Shown here: piece after piece, positions 35,590 to 44,074 of the stretch
How positions within the stretch are numbered: position 1 is the stretch's first letter
How the letters are laid out: the number at the start of each line of letters is the position of its first letter
DNA from: an uncultured Lachnospiraceae bacterium
Lineage (GTDB): Bacteria; Bacillota; Clostridia; Lachnospirales; Lachnospiraceae
Assembly (NCBI GenBank): GCA_934330725.1
Contig: CAKRGM010000008.1
Coordinates: 22,498 to 86,497 of the forward strand
Reading direction: 5' to 3'
Length of the DNA: 64,000 nucleotides
Notes under the pieces: generated by a model
Seen by the model: only the letters and a program-made list of their open reading frames with translations
Told to the model about the DNA's origin: nothing
The model's database searches: none
Translations under genes and position numbers: made by a program

Positions 35590-36234
35590 TTAATCTTTAT
35601 TAATGGCTTCCATCATGACCAGCCAGTCATGTTTAATGAATCTTATAATATCCTCCATAGCATGTATGGCTTCTTCCTGTGTATCCACATGTTCAAATAT
35701 GTAAACAAATATATCTACATAAATATGTGATACAAGATGCGTTATTACATCACTATAACTTTTAATGCCAGTCCTTTTAGTTATCTCGCCGGCATACATC
35801 TTTACATGCCGCTGGGTAATATCAATAAGACTATCAAGGTATCCTTCAAAACCGGAGCCTTCACTTTTTTCTACCAAAAGTCTGAATTCATCACGATTAT
35901 CATACATGTAATGAATTATCATTTTAGAAACGGCTAAATCATCCGAATACTCATTTTGTGCTATTTTTTCTGCATCCTCGGAACTATCAGCGCCAACCAT
36001 AAGCAATTCCGCCGCATAATGCTGTTTTATAATATATACCATTCCATCAGCAATATCTTTAACCAGCGATTCAAATAACTCCTGTTTGTCCTTAAAAAAG
36101 AAATATAATGCTCCTGTCGTAACACCTGCTTTGCTACAAATACTTCTTAAAGATGCCTTCATATAACCTTTTTCTAAAAATTCAGCTTTTGCACTTTCTA
36201 AAAGCTTTCTCTTTGTTTCTTTATCATTCCCCAT
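35590..36234 (-). CDS. TetR-family transcriptional regulator
   Basis: 214 residues. The N-terminal TetR HTH (about 8-54) reads LLESAKAEFLEKGY, then SICSKAGVTTGALYFFFKDK. The ligand-binding domain is divergent. It lies directly upstream of the ABC ATPase gene on the same strand. The palindrome CATAACA-C-TGTTATG occurs both 15 nt before its own start and before the ABC gene, so it probably represses itself and the exporter until an effector binds. The ribosome site is weak (GGAT). Confidence 0.93.
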   Translation of the reverse strand: MGNDKETKRKLLESAKAEFLEKGYMKASLRSICSKAGVTTGALYFFFKDKQELFESLVKDIADGMVYIIKQHYAAELLMVGADSSEDAEKIAQNEYSDDLAVSKMIIHYMYDNRDEFRLLVEKSEGSGFEGYLDSLIDITQRHVKMYAGEITKRTGIKSYSDVITHLVSHIYVDIFVYIFEHVDTQEEAIHAMEDIIRFIKHDWLVMMEAINKD

Positions 36235-36248
36235 AGATCCATTACCAA

Positions 36249-36263
36249 CATAACACTGTTATC
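36249..36263. promoter_or_regulatory. TetR operator copy 1 (before tetR)
   Basis: CATAACACTGTTATC, 15 nt upstream of the tetR ATG. It is the same palindrome as at 35512-35526 except for the last base. Confidence 0.75.
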
Positions 36264-36413
36264 CTCGCGTGCTATATCATGAACTCCTTTACAATTTTTG
36301 TCAATATAAATCTTTGAAAAATCTAAATTATATTTTTCTGCTTATACTATCTTAGCATAATCATATCAAAAAATGCACAACAAATACAAAATACAAAGTT
36401 TTTAAAAAAACGC

Positions 36414-36442
36414 TTGACATCAATCTTAATATGATATATTAT
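36414..36442 (+). promoter_or_regulatory. Promoter of tRNA-Gly copy 2
   Basis: TTGACA (36414-36419) and TATTAT (36437-36442), 17 nt apart, with the leader TGTGTTCGTCATTA as in copy 1. Confidence 0.8.
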
Positions 36443-36487
36443 ATTACTTGTGTTCGTCATTATTTGAACGAATTTAATATTTGTTTT

Positions 36488-36560
36488 GCGCGAGTGGCTC
36501 AGTTGGTAGAGCACCTCCTTGCCAAGGAGGAAGTCGCGGGTTCGAGTCCCGTCTCGCGCT
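36488..36560 (+). tRNA. tRNA-Gly (anticodon GCC), copy 2
   Basis: Identical over all 73 nt to 32293-32365, same orientation. A hairpin terminator follows. Confidence 0.97.
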
Positions 36561-36568
36561 TTTTTCTT

Positions 36569-36598
36569 TGAGATATAGTTTTCTATATCTCTTTTTTA
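36569..36598 (+). terminator. Terminator of tRNA-Gly copy 2
   Basis: GAGATATAG (36570-36578) pairs with CTATATCTC (36583-36591), then TTTTTT. Confidence 0.88.
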
Positions 36599-36616
36599 TT
36601 AATAATATTGAGATCA

Positions 36617-36667
36617 AAATAAGGCAGCAGTTCATTTTATTTAAGAACTGCTGCCTTATTTTTTTAT
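36617..36667. terminator. Second hairpin, convergent end of the small gene at 36687
   Basis: A 16-bp perfect stem (AATAAGGCAGCAGTTC at 36618-36633, complement at 36645-36660) has a T7 tail on the plus strand and a weaker TTTTGATC on the minus strand. Confidence 0.78.
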
Positions 36668-36686
36668 ACAATCATTATACAATCAG

Positions 36687-36920
36687 TTAATTATTTCCTA
36701 TATCCTTGATTGAATTAAAAAATTCAAGATCTGATTCTGACAATCTGATATTTGATGTTATCGGATTTTCTCCCGGTTTTGTTACTGTAATCTCAAGGAC
36801 TGTTCCCACAGGAACTCCACCACCAAATACTCTGCCAATAAACGCAGAAAACTTCGGATGGTTCTGTGCAAATCTCTGCTGATTGTTTTTCAGCTTTAAT
36901 AATGATGCTGGATTAAACAT
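36687..36920 (-). CDS. Small conserved-looking protein of 77 residues, function unknown
   Basis: Starts MFNPASLLKLKNNQQRFAQN at the ATG 36920, with GGAG 11 nt upstream; a GTG at 36932 sits on the ribosome site and is rejected. A basic, amphipathic N-terminal helix is followed by a glycine-rich turn (GRVFGGGVPVGT) and a beta-strand pair (VLEITVTKPGE). The C-terminal region is acidic. No membrane segment. I do not recognise the family. Own terminator; neighbours are a tRNA and pepF. Confidence 0.7.
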   Translation of the reverse strand: MFNPASLLKLKNNQQRFAQNHPKFSAFIGRVFGGGVPVGTVLEITVTKPGENPITSNIRLSESDLEFFNSIKDIGNN

Positions 36921-37026
36921 AAACTTATACACTCCGTTCTTGATATTAAATATTCTGATTAATTGTACTTGGTATGCTGCCTGATTGTCAACATGTTTTA
37001 ATATTATATATTTACCATTAATGCAC

Positions 37027-38805
37027 TTACCATTGCTTTAAAAGATTTCCAAATACATCCAGTGCATCCTGAATTACCTGCGGCTTTGACATATCAACAC
37101 CGCAAAGCTTTAACAGCTCTATCGGATGCATACTGCTTCCGCCTGAGAGAAACTTCTTATATCCCTTAAGCACCTCTTTATCTCCTGCAATTATTCTTGT
37201 TGCAATGGAAATTGCTGCCGAAAATCCTGTCGCATACTGATATACATAAAATGGTGTATAAAAATGTGGTATTCTCGCCCATTCAAGCGCTATCTCATCA
37301 TCAATTACCATGTCTTTTCCAAAATATTTCTCATTAAGCTTTCTGTATAAGCCACACAGATTTTCTGCATTTAAAACCTGGCCCTCTTCAACCATCTTAT
37401 GTGCCGTCATCTCAAACTCCGCAAACATTGTCTGTCTGAAAAGTGTTCCCTTAAACTGTTCAAGATAATGATTAATAAGATATTTTCTTTCCTTTTCGTC
37501 TTTACAGTTCTTAAGAAGATAATTTATAAGAATTGCCTCATTACATGTCGATGCAACTTCTGCAACAAAAATCTTATAACCTGCATAAATATATGGCTGT
37601 GTTGAATTTGAATAATATGAATGCATTGCATGCCCCATTTCGTGTGCAAGCGTAAATACATCATTTAAGCTGTCCGAATAATTCAGAAATACATATGGAT
37701 GTGTACCATATGCTCCCCATGAAAAAGCACCGCTTCTCTTACCTTCATTTTCATATACATCAACCCAGCCATTATTAAAGCCTTCCTTTACGACTGATAT
37801 ATAATCCTCTCCCAAAGGCTCAAGCGCCTTAAGCACAATCTTCTTTGCTTCATCATATTTTACATTTATCTTATAATCACTTACCATCGGAGCATATATG
37901 TCATAGAAATGCAGTTCATCCACACCCAGTTCTTTCTTTCTTAAGCTCACATAGTCATGCATTTTATCCAGATTTTTATTTACTGTATCAATAAGATTCA
38001 TATATACATCAACAGGTATAAATGCATCACTTAAATACATTTCGAGAGTCGACTTATATTCACGCGCCTGGGCAAAAAAGCATGCCTGCTTTACATTTGC
38101 ATAAAATATCTCTGAAAGTGTATTAATATAGCTTCCGTATTCTTTATATAACGATGTAAAGGCTTCTTTTCTTACATTTCTGTCGCTGCTTTCCATGTAA
38201 ATGCTGAAACGTCCGTTAGTAAGCGGGACCATATTCCCCTTCTCATCTTTTATATCATCAAATTTTGCATCTGCATTATTGAACTTCGAAAATATCTGAT
38301 TTGGTGATGTTGCCATCTGGCTGGTCATTGCAAGAAGTCTCTCTTCTTTTTCAGATAGTGAATGTTCTTTTTGCGCAAGCATATCGTCGATATAATGCTT
38401 ATAGTCTTTAAGTTTTTCCGATTTAAGATACTCCTGCATCTTTTTTTCATCTATTGCAAGTATTTCAGGAACCATAAATGAATACTTTTCATTAAGCTTT
38501 ATAACCGCCATCTGTGCTTTGCCTGAAAGCTCCTGATACTTTGCATTTGTGGTATCTTCGTAATATTTCATAAATGCATATACATACACTCTTTCAGCAA
38601 GGAAATCTGCATCTTCAGATTCCTTTAACGCATTATACAGATTTGCAGCAGATTCACCTGTCTTTCCCTTATATTCACATGGCTTCTCTGCAATTTTAAG
38701 AAGCCTCTCATAATCTTCCTGCCATTTTTCATCTGATTCATAAATGTCTTCTATTCTCCACTTATCTTCAGCACTGATTTCACTTCTTTTTAATGTCTTT
38801 TCCAT
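37027..38805 (-). CDS. pepF: Oligoendopeptidase F
   Basis: 592 residues, normal for this M3B zinc peptidase that degrades peptides of about 7-17 residues in the cytoplasm. The zinc motif HEMGHAMHS (HExxH) lies near residue 380, and the third ligand Glu is in FVAEVASTCNEA about 25 residues on. The N-terminal helical oligopeptidase-F domain covers ~110-180. The ATG has AAAGGA 7 nt upstream. Single gene. Confidence 0.95.
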   Translation of the reverse strand: MEKTLKRSEISAEDKWRIEDIYESDEKWQEDYERLLKIAEKPCEYKGKTGESAANLYNALKESEDADFLAERVYVYAFMKYYEDTTNAKYQELSGKAQMAVIKLNEKYSFMVPEILAIDEKKMQEYLKSEKLKDYKHYIDDMLAQKEHSLSEKEERLLAMTSQMATSPNQIFSKFNNADAKFDDIKDEKGNMVPLTNGRFSIYMESSDRNVRKEAFTSLYKEYGSYINTLSEIFYANVKQACFFAQAREYKSTLEMYLSDAFIPVDVYMNLIDTVNKNLDKMHDYVSLRKKELGVDELHFYDIYAPMVSDYKINVKYDEAKKIVLKALEPLGEDYISVVKEGFNNGWVDVYENEGKRSGAFSWGAYGTHPYVFLNYSDSLNDVFTLAHEMGHAMHSYYSNSTQPYIYAGYKIFVAEVASTCNEAILINYLLKNCKDEKERKYLINHYLEQFKGTLFRQTMFAEFEMTAHKMVEEGQVLNAENLCGLYRKLNEKYFGKDMVIDDEIALEWARIPHFYTPFYVYQYATGFSAAISIATRIIAGDKEVLKGYKKFLSGGSSMHPIELLKLCGVDMSKPQVIQDALDVFGNLLKQW

Positions 38806-38935
38806 ATCCAGTTCCTTTCTTAAATAAAATGAGTTTTACAATTATCTGATAAATTAATATTGTGAGCAAAAGATTTAAACCACTTTTGTGCAGGCACATC
38901 GCGTTTTAAGGATTTTAACTCTGTCATTATAAAAT

Positions 38936-38992
38936 TCAAAAAAGCTGTATCTATATATCTTTATGTAAAAGAAATTTATAAATACAGCTTTT
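38936..38992 (-). terminator. degV-family gene terminator
   Basis: AAAAGCTGTAT (38940-38950) pairs with ATACAGCTTTT (38982-38992); minus-strand tail TTTTTTG. Confidence 0.82.
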
Positions 38993-39001
38993 ATATCCTG
39001 A

Positions 39002-39889
39002 TTATTTTATATCATCCTCAGGTAAATATTTACTTGCAGCTATTGCAATTGCGCCATAGCCTATATGACACGCCACACTGAGTGAAAGCGGGTCCATATG
39101 GAAATCAAAATCCGGAAATTCTGCTTTGACAACCTCTGCCCATTCTTTGGCTTCTTCGATATTACCTGTATATGCAGCCTCTATATGCATTCTTCCTGCC
39201 TGCGCTGCCTCCTTGAATCTTGTCTGCATATCATTTTTCATTGCCTTCAGCATAATTTTTTTTGCTGCTGCTTTACCTCTTGCTTTTGAAAATGCATCGA
39301 GCTTTTCACCCTGTATCTGAAGTACCGGCTTTAAATTTAACACTGTTCCAATTGCAGCCGCAGCTGCTGTAATACGTCCACCCTTCTTTAAATATTTGAG
39401 TGTTTCAAGTGTTATATATATACTTGATTCCATTTTTTCGCGTTCAAGAACTTCTTTGATTCCAGCTCCATCATACCCTTTATCCCTCAACAGTTTTGCA
39501 TCAATTACAGACTGTCTCATAGTTACAGATATCCTCTGATTATTTACAACAAAAACTTTACCTTCATAATCCGTATCAGATGCAAGCATTGTTGCCGTCT
39601 GACATGAACCACTAAGTCCGCTTGACATAGGTATGAAAACAATCTCATCATGACTTTTAAGCAATTCGTCCCACTTGGACTGCAGCTCACCTACTGATGG
39701 CTGGGACGTGGATATATCCGCATCTGCCTGCAGTTTCTCATAGAAATCTTCCTGTGAAAGATTTATGCCTTCAAAATACTGCTGCCCATCTATATAAAAT
39801 GGCATAGGAAGTACAAACACCCCCATCTGTGCTGCCTGCTCCTGTGTTATTCCGCTATTGCTGTCTGTTAATATTGCAATCTTACTCAT
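39002..39889 (-). CDS. DegV family fatty-acid-binding protein
   Basis: 295 residues. The N-terminal ILTDSNSGIT motif and the FIPMSSGLSGSCQTA segment are the two DegV signature regions lining the fatty-acid pocket. Further on, TLKYLKKGGRITAAAAAIGT is also typical. Gram-positive DegV (FakB-like) proteins bind a fatty acid and present it to a FakA kinase for phospholipid synthesis. No fakA gene lies here. AGAGAGG precedes the ATG. Confidence 0.93.
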   Translation of the reverse strand: MSKIAILTDSNSGITQEQAAQMGVFVLPMPFYIDGQQYFEGINLSQEDFYEKLQADADISTSQPSVGELQSKWDELLKSHDEIVFIPMSSGLSGSCQTATMLASDTDYEGKVFVVNNQRISVTMRQSVIDAKLLRDKGYDGAGIKEVLEREKMESSIYITLETLKYLKKGGRITAAAAAIGTVLNLKPVLQIQGEKLDAFSKARGKAAAKKIMLKAMKNDMQTRFKEAAQAGRMHIEAAYTGNIEEAKEWAEVVKAEFPDFDFHMDPLSLSVACHIGYGAIAIAASKYLPEDDIK

Positions 39890-40086
39890 AGTTACCTCTC
39901 TATCATTACAATTATTACATTTCTATCTATTGTACCTTATCTGTCAATCTGCTACAATAACTTTATTAAATTTTTATATTAAAATATGGGTGGGAATTTA
40001 ACAATATATTATATACAGGCGCAAAATGTCTGCGAAATTGGGATTAGCATCTCTTCGCAACAAAGTTGCTGGAAATGAGGATTAAA

Positions 40087-40851
40087 ATGTTTATAAAATA
40101 TCTTGAAAATATTTCACCTGAAAACACCGATAAGCTGAATGAACTCATCTGTTTATGTGATGATTATGAGCCTTTTTTTAACTGTAATTCATATCATGCC
40201 GCTGCATTTTCTGATGACAAAAAAACAATGACCGGCTTTGCATCGTGTATACTTGATTCATATAATAAATCAAACGATACCGCAGTTTACGAGATTACAG
40301 CCCTTGTTGCACCACAGTACAGGCAGTCAGGATTATTCACCCGTCTTTTTAATGAAATAAAATCTCATATATCTGTGAGCCATGCAGACTGTCGTTTTAT
40401 ATGCAGCATGCCAAAGATTCTGCTTAAATCAAACTTAAGCTGCGGGTTTGCATTCTCTGAACATCTTATGACCTTAAAACATCGCCGCACCGATTTAAAC
40501 CTTATAAATACTGTTTCAGCTGATATATCAAATCATTATGAGTGCCTGTTTTCCGATGATCTTAATAATTATTATGTATACAGAAATTTTAATGAAGATA
40601 CAGAACCTGTCGCACTTCTTAACATTGATTATCAGAAATCCTTTACAAACGTATATGGCGTTTTCGTAGATAAAGACTTAAGAAATGCCGGACTTGGAAC
40701 ATTTCTTATGACAGCTTTTATACGCGACTACTTCACAGAGCACCTTAACCCACTGGTTCTTAATGTTCGTGATTCAAATACTCCCGCCTTTCATTTATAT
40801 AAAAAATGTGGCTTTGTTACAACAAGCCACATTGATTATTACTATATTTAA
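40087..40851 (+). CDS. GNAT-family acetyltransferase with two GNAT domains
   Basis: 254 residues from ATG 40087, preceded by GGAAATGAGGATTAAA; the upstream in-frame start at 40066 is rejected. The N-terminal half shows a GNAT-like region (EITALVAPQYRQSGLFTRL). The C-terminal half has the clearer acetyl-CoA loop GVFVDKDLRNAGLGTFLM and a final VRDSNTPAFHLYKKCGFV. The N-terminal domain may be non-catalytic. Substrate unknown. The last ~10 codons contain the hairpin that forms the dapB terminator on the other strand. Confidence 0.88.
   Translation: MFIKYLENISPENTDKLNELICLCDDYEPFFNCNSYHAAAFSDDKKTMTGFASCILDSYNKSNDTAVYEITALVAPQYRQSGLFTRLFNEIKSHISVSHADCRFICSMPKILLKSNLSCGFAFSEHLMTLKHRRTDLNLINTVSADISNHYECLFSDDLNNYYVYRNFNEDTEPVALLNIDYQKSFTNVYGVFVDKDLRNAGLGTFLMTAFIRDYFTEHLNPLVLNVRDSNTPAFHLYKKCGFVTTSHIDYYYI
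40800..40833 (-). terminator. dapB terminator embedded in the 3' end of the GNAT gene
   Basis: AATGTGGCTT (40805-40814) pairs perfectly with AAGCCACATT (40824-40833), followed on the minus strand by TTTTTTA. It lies 40 nt past the dapB stop, inside the convergent coding sequence. Confidence 0.8.
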
Positions 40852-40874
40852 GGTTAAAGTCCGTGAAAGAGAGC

Positions 40875-41639
40875 TTAATTACGTGCAGCAATTACGTCCT
40901 GCATATCATAAAGAGCTGCTTTCTTTCCTTTAAGAAACTTCGCTGCTTCTATTGAGCCTTTTGCAAATACAGCCTTTGAATTAGCCGTATGCTTGAATTC
41001 AATTATCTCATCCTCACCGGCAAATATTACTTCATGCTCACCAACTATTGTACCGCCTCTTACTGAGCTTATTCCTATTTCAAGCGGATCTCTTTTTGCA
41101 CTTTGTGTACTTCTGTCATATTTATAATAATATCCGTCATCAAGAACTTCCTTTATTGAATCTGCAAGTGCAAGTGCTGTTCCGCTTGGGGCATCAAGCT
41201 TTTTATTATGATGCTTTTCAACAATCTCTATATCAAATCCTGCCGGTACAAGTACTTTGGCTGCATCCTGTAAAAGTCTGAATAATGTATTAATTCCCAA
41301 TGACATATTAGCTGACTTTAAGAGTGCTACCTTTTCTGATACTTTATTAATTCTTTCAAGCTGCTCATCACTTAAACCTGTTGTACATATTACAGCCGGA
41401 ATATTCTTTTCTTCACAGTAATCAAGTAAATCATCTATTGCCTTTGCAGAGGCAAAATCAATAATAACGTCTGCATTAATATTACAGTCCTTTAAAGACT
41501 TGAATACAGGATATGAATTCTTTCCTTCATCAACAGGATCTATTCCTGCAACAATCTGCGCCTGCTCGTCATCCTTTAGCAGATTTGTTATTACTTTACC
41601 CATATGGCCATTGCAGCCATGCATAATAATGTCTGTCAT
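40875..41639 (-). CDS. dapB: 4-hydroxy-tetrahydrodipicolinate reductase
   Basis: 254 residues. NAD(P)H-dependent step two of the lysine/DAP pathway. The N-terminal Rossmann motif is HGCNGHMGKVI. The catalytic His pair and Lys lie in VEKHHNKKLDAPSGTAL. The ATG at 41639 (MTDIIMHG) fits the family, with GAGAGG about 12 nt upstream; the frame to 41681 is rejected. It follows dapA by 58 nt and shares its lysine riboswitch. It supplies DAP for peptidoglycan and dipicolinate for spores. Confidence 0.96.
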   Translation of the reverse strand: MTDIIMHGCNGHMGKVITNLLKDDEQAQIVAGIDPVDEGKNSYPVFKSLKDCNINADVIIDFASAKAIDDLLDYCEEKNIPAVICTTGLSDEQLERINKVSEKVALLKSANMSLGINTLFRLLQDAAKVLVPAGFDIEIVEKHHNKKLDAPSGTALALADSIKEVLDDGYYYKYDRSTQSAKRDPLEIGISSVRGGTIVGEHEVIFAGEDEIIEFKHTANSKAVFAKGSIEAAKFLKGKKAALYDMQDVIAARN

Positions 41640-41697
41640 CTTTTTTGTATACCTCTCTGATATTTTTTCAACAATAAGCAATTACCAAACTAAATAA

Positions 41698-42585
41698 TCA
41701 CTTTAAAATTCCGTACTCTTTCATTGCATTTTTAAGTCTTGAAAGATTAGCCTCTTCCATTTCACAAAGCGGACTTCTTAATGGCCCAACTTCAAATCCC
41801 ATAAGATTAAGTGCATGCTTAACAGGTATTGGATTTACTTCACAGAATAATGCATTAACAAGTTCAAGTGCCTCAAACTGTAATCTGCGGCTTTCTTCAA
41901 TCTTTCCTTCAAAGAATTTTGCACAGATATCATGTGTCTGCTTAGGTGCAACATTTGAAAGAACTGAAATAACACCTTTTGCTCCAAGTGACATAAGTGG
42001 AACAATAAGTCCATCTTCTCCTGAATACATATCAAGGCATCCATCAGCAAGTGCCATCATTTTTGTTTCCTGTGAAAGATTTCCTGTTGCAGCCTTTATT
42101 GCAACAATATTATCAACATTCTTTGCAAGATAAACAGCTGTCTCCGGCTGTATATTGCATCCTGTACGTCCCGGTACATTGTACATAATAATAGGAATAT
42201 CTATTGATTTTGCAACTGCAGTGTAATGCTTAATAAGTCCCTTCTGTGTAGCCTTATTATAATAAGGAGTAACAACAAGACATGCATCTACACCAGCTTT
42301 CTGTGCTTCCTGTGATAAATAGACTGCTGTTTCTGTACAGTTTGAACCTGTTCCGGCAATTACAGGAACTCTTTTATTAACATATTTTGCTGTAAATCTG
42401 ATTGCTTCAAGATGTTCCTCGTGTGTAAGTGTTGATGCTTCACCTGTGGTTCCACACACAACTATCGCATCTGTTGAATTATTAATCTGATAGTCAAGCA
42501 ATTCACCAAACTTATCAAAATTAATCTCTCCGTTTTCCTTCATTGGTGTAATTATAGCTACACCGGCACCTGTAAAAATAGACAT
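41698..42585 (-). CDS. dapA: 4-hydroxy-tetrahydrodipicolinate synthase
   Basis: 295 residues. Condenses pyruvate with aspartate semialdehyde. The TIM-barrel residues are visible: GTTGEASTL near residue 45, the catalytic Tyr in IIMYNVPGRTGCN, and the Schiff-base Lys in VAIKAATGN. The ATG at 42585 (MSIFTGAGVAIITP) has GAGGGAA upstream; the longer frame is rejected. First gene of dapA-dapB, controlled by the lysine riboswitch. Confidence 0.97.
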   Translation of the reverse strand: MSIFTGAGVAIITPMKENGEINFDKFGELLDYQINNSTDAIVVCGTTGEASTLTHEEHLEAIRFTAKYVNKRVPVIAGTGSNCTETAVYLSQEAQKAGVDACLVVTPYYNKATQKGLIKHYTAVAKSIDIPIIMYNVPGRTGCNIQPETAVYLAKNVDNIVAIKAATGNLSQETKMMALADGCLDMYSGEDGLIVPLMSLGAKGVISVLSNVAPKQTHDICAKFFEGKIEESRRLQFEALELVNALFCEVNPIPVKHALNLMGFEVGPLRSPLCEMEEANLSRLKNAMKEYGILK

Positions 42586-42726
42586 AAATTCCCTCTTTCT
42601 GCTGTTACCAGCCCTTTTATTTTTATGGCGAACCAACTTATGGGAAACCCGCTTTACGAGTTATCCTGATTGTCGCGGCGCTATTTAAATACCTGTGCAG
42701 GCACAGAATTTACATTGCTGTCCGCG

Positions 42727-42758
42727 TAAAAAAAGAACCGGTCATACGGCCGGCTCTT
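42727..42758 (-). terminator. Rho-independent terminator of the lysine riboswitch
   Basis: On the minus strand AGAGCCGG and CCGGTTCT form a GC-rich stem, followed by seven U residues (42728-42734). An alternative hairpin just upstream (about 42760-42782) may act in the anti-termination choice. Confidence 0.85.
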
Positions 42759-42780
42759 AAGAATTCAACTATAATTCTTT

Positions 42781-42944
42781 AAGTAGCCCTCCATCTGACG
42801 ATGACAGTCGTAAAACTTTTAATTTTACGCCCAGCAGTGTACAACCAGAATAATACACAACTTCGGCATTATCACCTTTCGCATAACTTCACATGTGTAC
42901 TGGCACATCCATTATACTACTGATTAACAACGCGACCTCTACTT
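42781..42944 (-). promoter_or_regulatory. Lysine riboswitch (L box) upstream of dapA
   Basis: Minus-strand landmarks in order: AAGTAGAGGTCGCG (5' side of P1 and core), GAAAGGTGA with GCCGAAG, GGTTG and CTGGG, GACTGTCA, and GATGGAGGGCTACTT (3' side closing P1). A terminator follows, so excess lysine should stop transcription of dapAB. Confidence 0.93.
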
Positions 42945-42983
42945 TGAAATGTTTTACCATCTCAATCATCTTAAATTATATTG

Positions 42984-43012
42984 AATATATCACTTGACTA
43001 TATCAATGTCAA
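42984..43012 (-). promoter_or_regulatory. Sigma-A promoter of dapAB
   Basis: Minus-strand TTGACA (43007-43012) and TATATT (42984-42989), 17 nt apart, ~40 nt before the riboswitch. Confidence 0.75.
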
Positions 43013-43087
43013 CTCTATGAAATAATTAATTAAAATAATTCCTGCTGTTTATGCTGCAGTTCACATGTGTCATTCACAAAAATGCAC

Positions 43088-43735
43088 TTATTCTTCATTA
43101 TTCTCAATCAGATCTATTTTACTTACTGAAACCTCGTAGGCTACTCTCTTCTCTACTTCTTCGTCATTGATCTTCTTGGTATACTCACGGCTCTGGACTC
43201 TTCCCCATATCTGAAGATGTCCGCCAACCTCTATTGTTGATGCATATCTTGCATTTCTTCCCCATGCAATACATGGTATATAGTCAGATTTTCCGTATGG
43301 TCTGTTGACTGCTACAAGTATGTCTGCTATCTCTCTTCCGAGTGGAGTTTTTCTGTAGACAGGCGGCTTGCATATGTATCCGTCCAGATAAATCTGATTT
43401 GATTTTGCCTGATCTTCTATTTCTGCATCATCATCAAGAAATTCAAATTCTCTTACAAATATTGAAAGAATCAGTTTATTCTTCATTCCTTCGTGTCTGT
43501 TATACGACCTGAACTGTCCTGATACTTCAATCTTCATTCCTCTGTAATCCTTATTAACATCTACCAGTCGTTCAGATATCATAAGTGGTATTATATCCAC
43601 CATATCGCTTAGTCTGTTTACCGATACATTCACCAGATAAAATCCTTCGCCAAATACTTCGTGGCTGTACTGGAACTCTGATACAATCTCTCCTACAATA
43701 CTAACCCTGTTGTTTTCAATTACCTTATCAAGCAT
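43088..43735 (-). CDS. Single-stranded DNA-binding-like protein with two OB folds
   Basis: 215 residues, longer than a standard SSB. An N-terminal OB-like half (VSIVGEIVSEFQYSH, then KIEVSGQFRSYNRHE) precedes a C-terminal SSB-type OB fold (IYLDGYICKPPVYRKTPLG, then CIAWGRNARYAS and LQIWGRVQSREY). There is no acidic DDIPF tail; it ends ENNEE, so it may not recruit the usual SSB partners. Probably a secondary SSB paralogue rather than the replication SSB. GGGAG lies 9 nt before the ATG. Single gene. Confidence 0.85.
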   Translation of the reverse strand: MLDKVIENNRVSIVGEIVSEFQYSHEVFGEGFYLVNVSVNRLSDMVDIIPLMISERLVDVNKDYRGMKIEVSGQFRSYNRHEGMKNKLILSIFVREFEFLDDDAEIEDQAKSNQIYLDGYICKPPVYRKTPLGREIADILVAVNRPYGKSDYIPCIAWGRNARYASTIEVGGHLQIWGRVQSREYTKKINDEEVEKRVAYEVSVSKIDLIENNEE

Positions 43736-43987
43736 GTTGTATTTCTCCCTTCATATGCCGGAATACAATTTTCCGTTCTTGTGTTTTATTTTGTTTTCTT
43801 AACTATGTATATGTACCGATATTCTGATATATTACAAAAAAAATTTGTTTTTTTAGTGTTTTATTTATAAAATTTTGATATCTTTATAAAATTTGACAAA
43901 AATTTCTTTATTTTTACAATATATCCTATTTTATGACTTACATTTATTTGTTTCTATTGAAATACAATTATTTTTATAAGTTTACTA
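43736..43987. other. AT-rich divergent intergenic region between the SSB-like gene and typA
   Basis: Very AT-rich with homopolymer A and T runs (around 43837-43855). No gene or strong hairpin. It leads into the typA promoter at 43988. Confidence 0.6.
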
Positions 43988-44015
43988 TTGTATTTTATTA
44001 ATATTGTGATAGAAT
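43988..44015 (+). promoter_or_regulatory. Promoter of typA
   Basis: TTGTAT (43988-43993) and TAGAAT (44010-44015), 16 nt apart, ~60 nt before the typA start. Confidence 0.5.
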
Positions 44016-44074
44016 ATAAAAGTTGCTAAATATATTACTATATTTATTTTTTACTTAAGGAAAGGATTTTATTC

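Noticed and set aside
32219..36560. Integrative element with integrase
   Set aside because: No integrase, recombinase or transposase frame exists between or beside the two tRNA genes; only duplication is supported.
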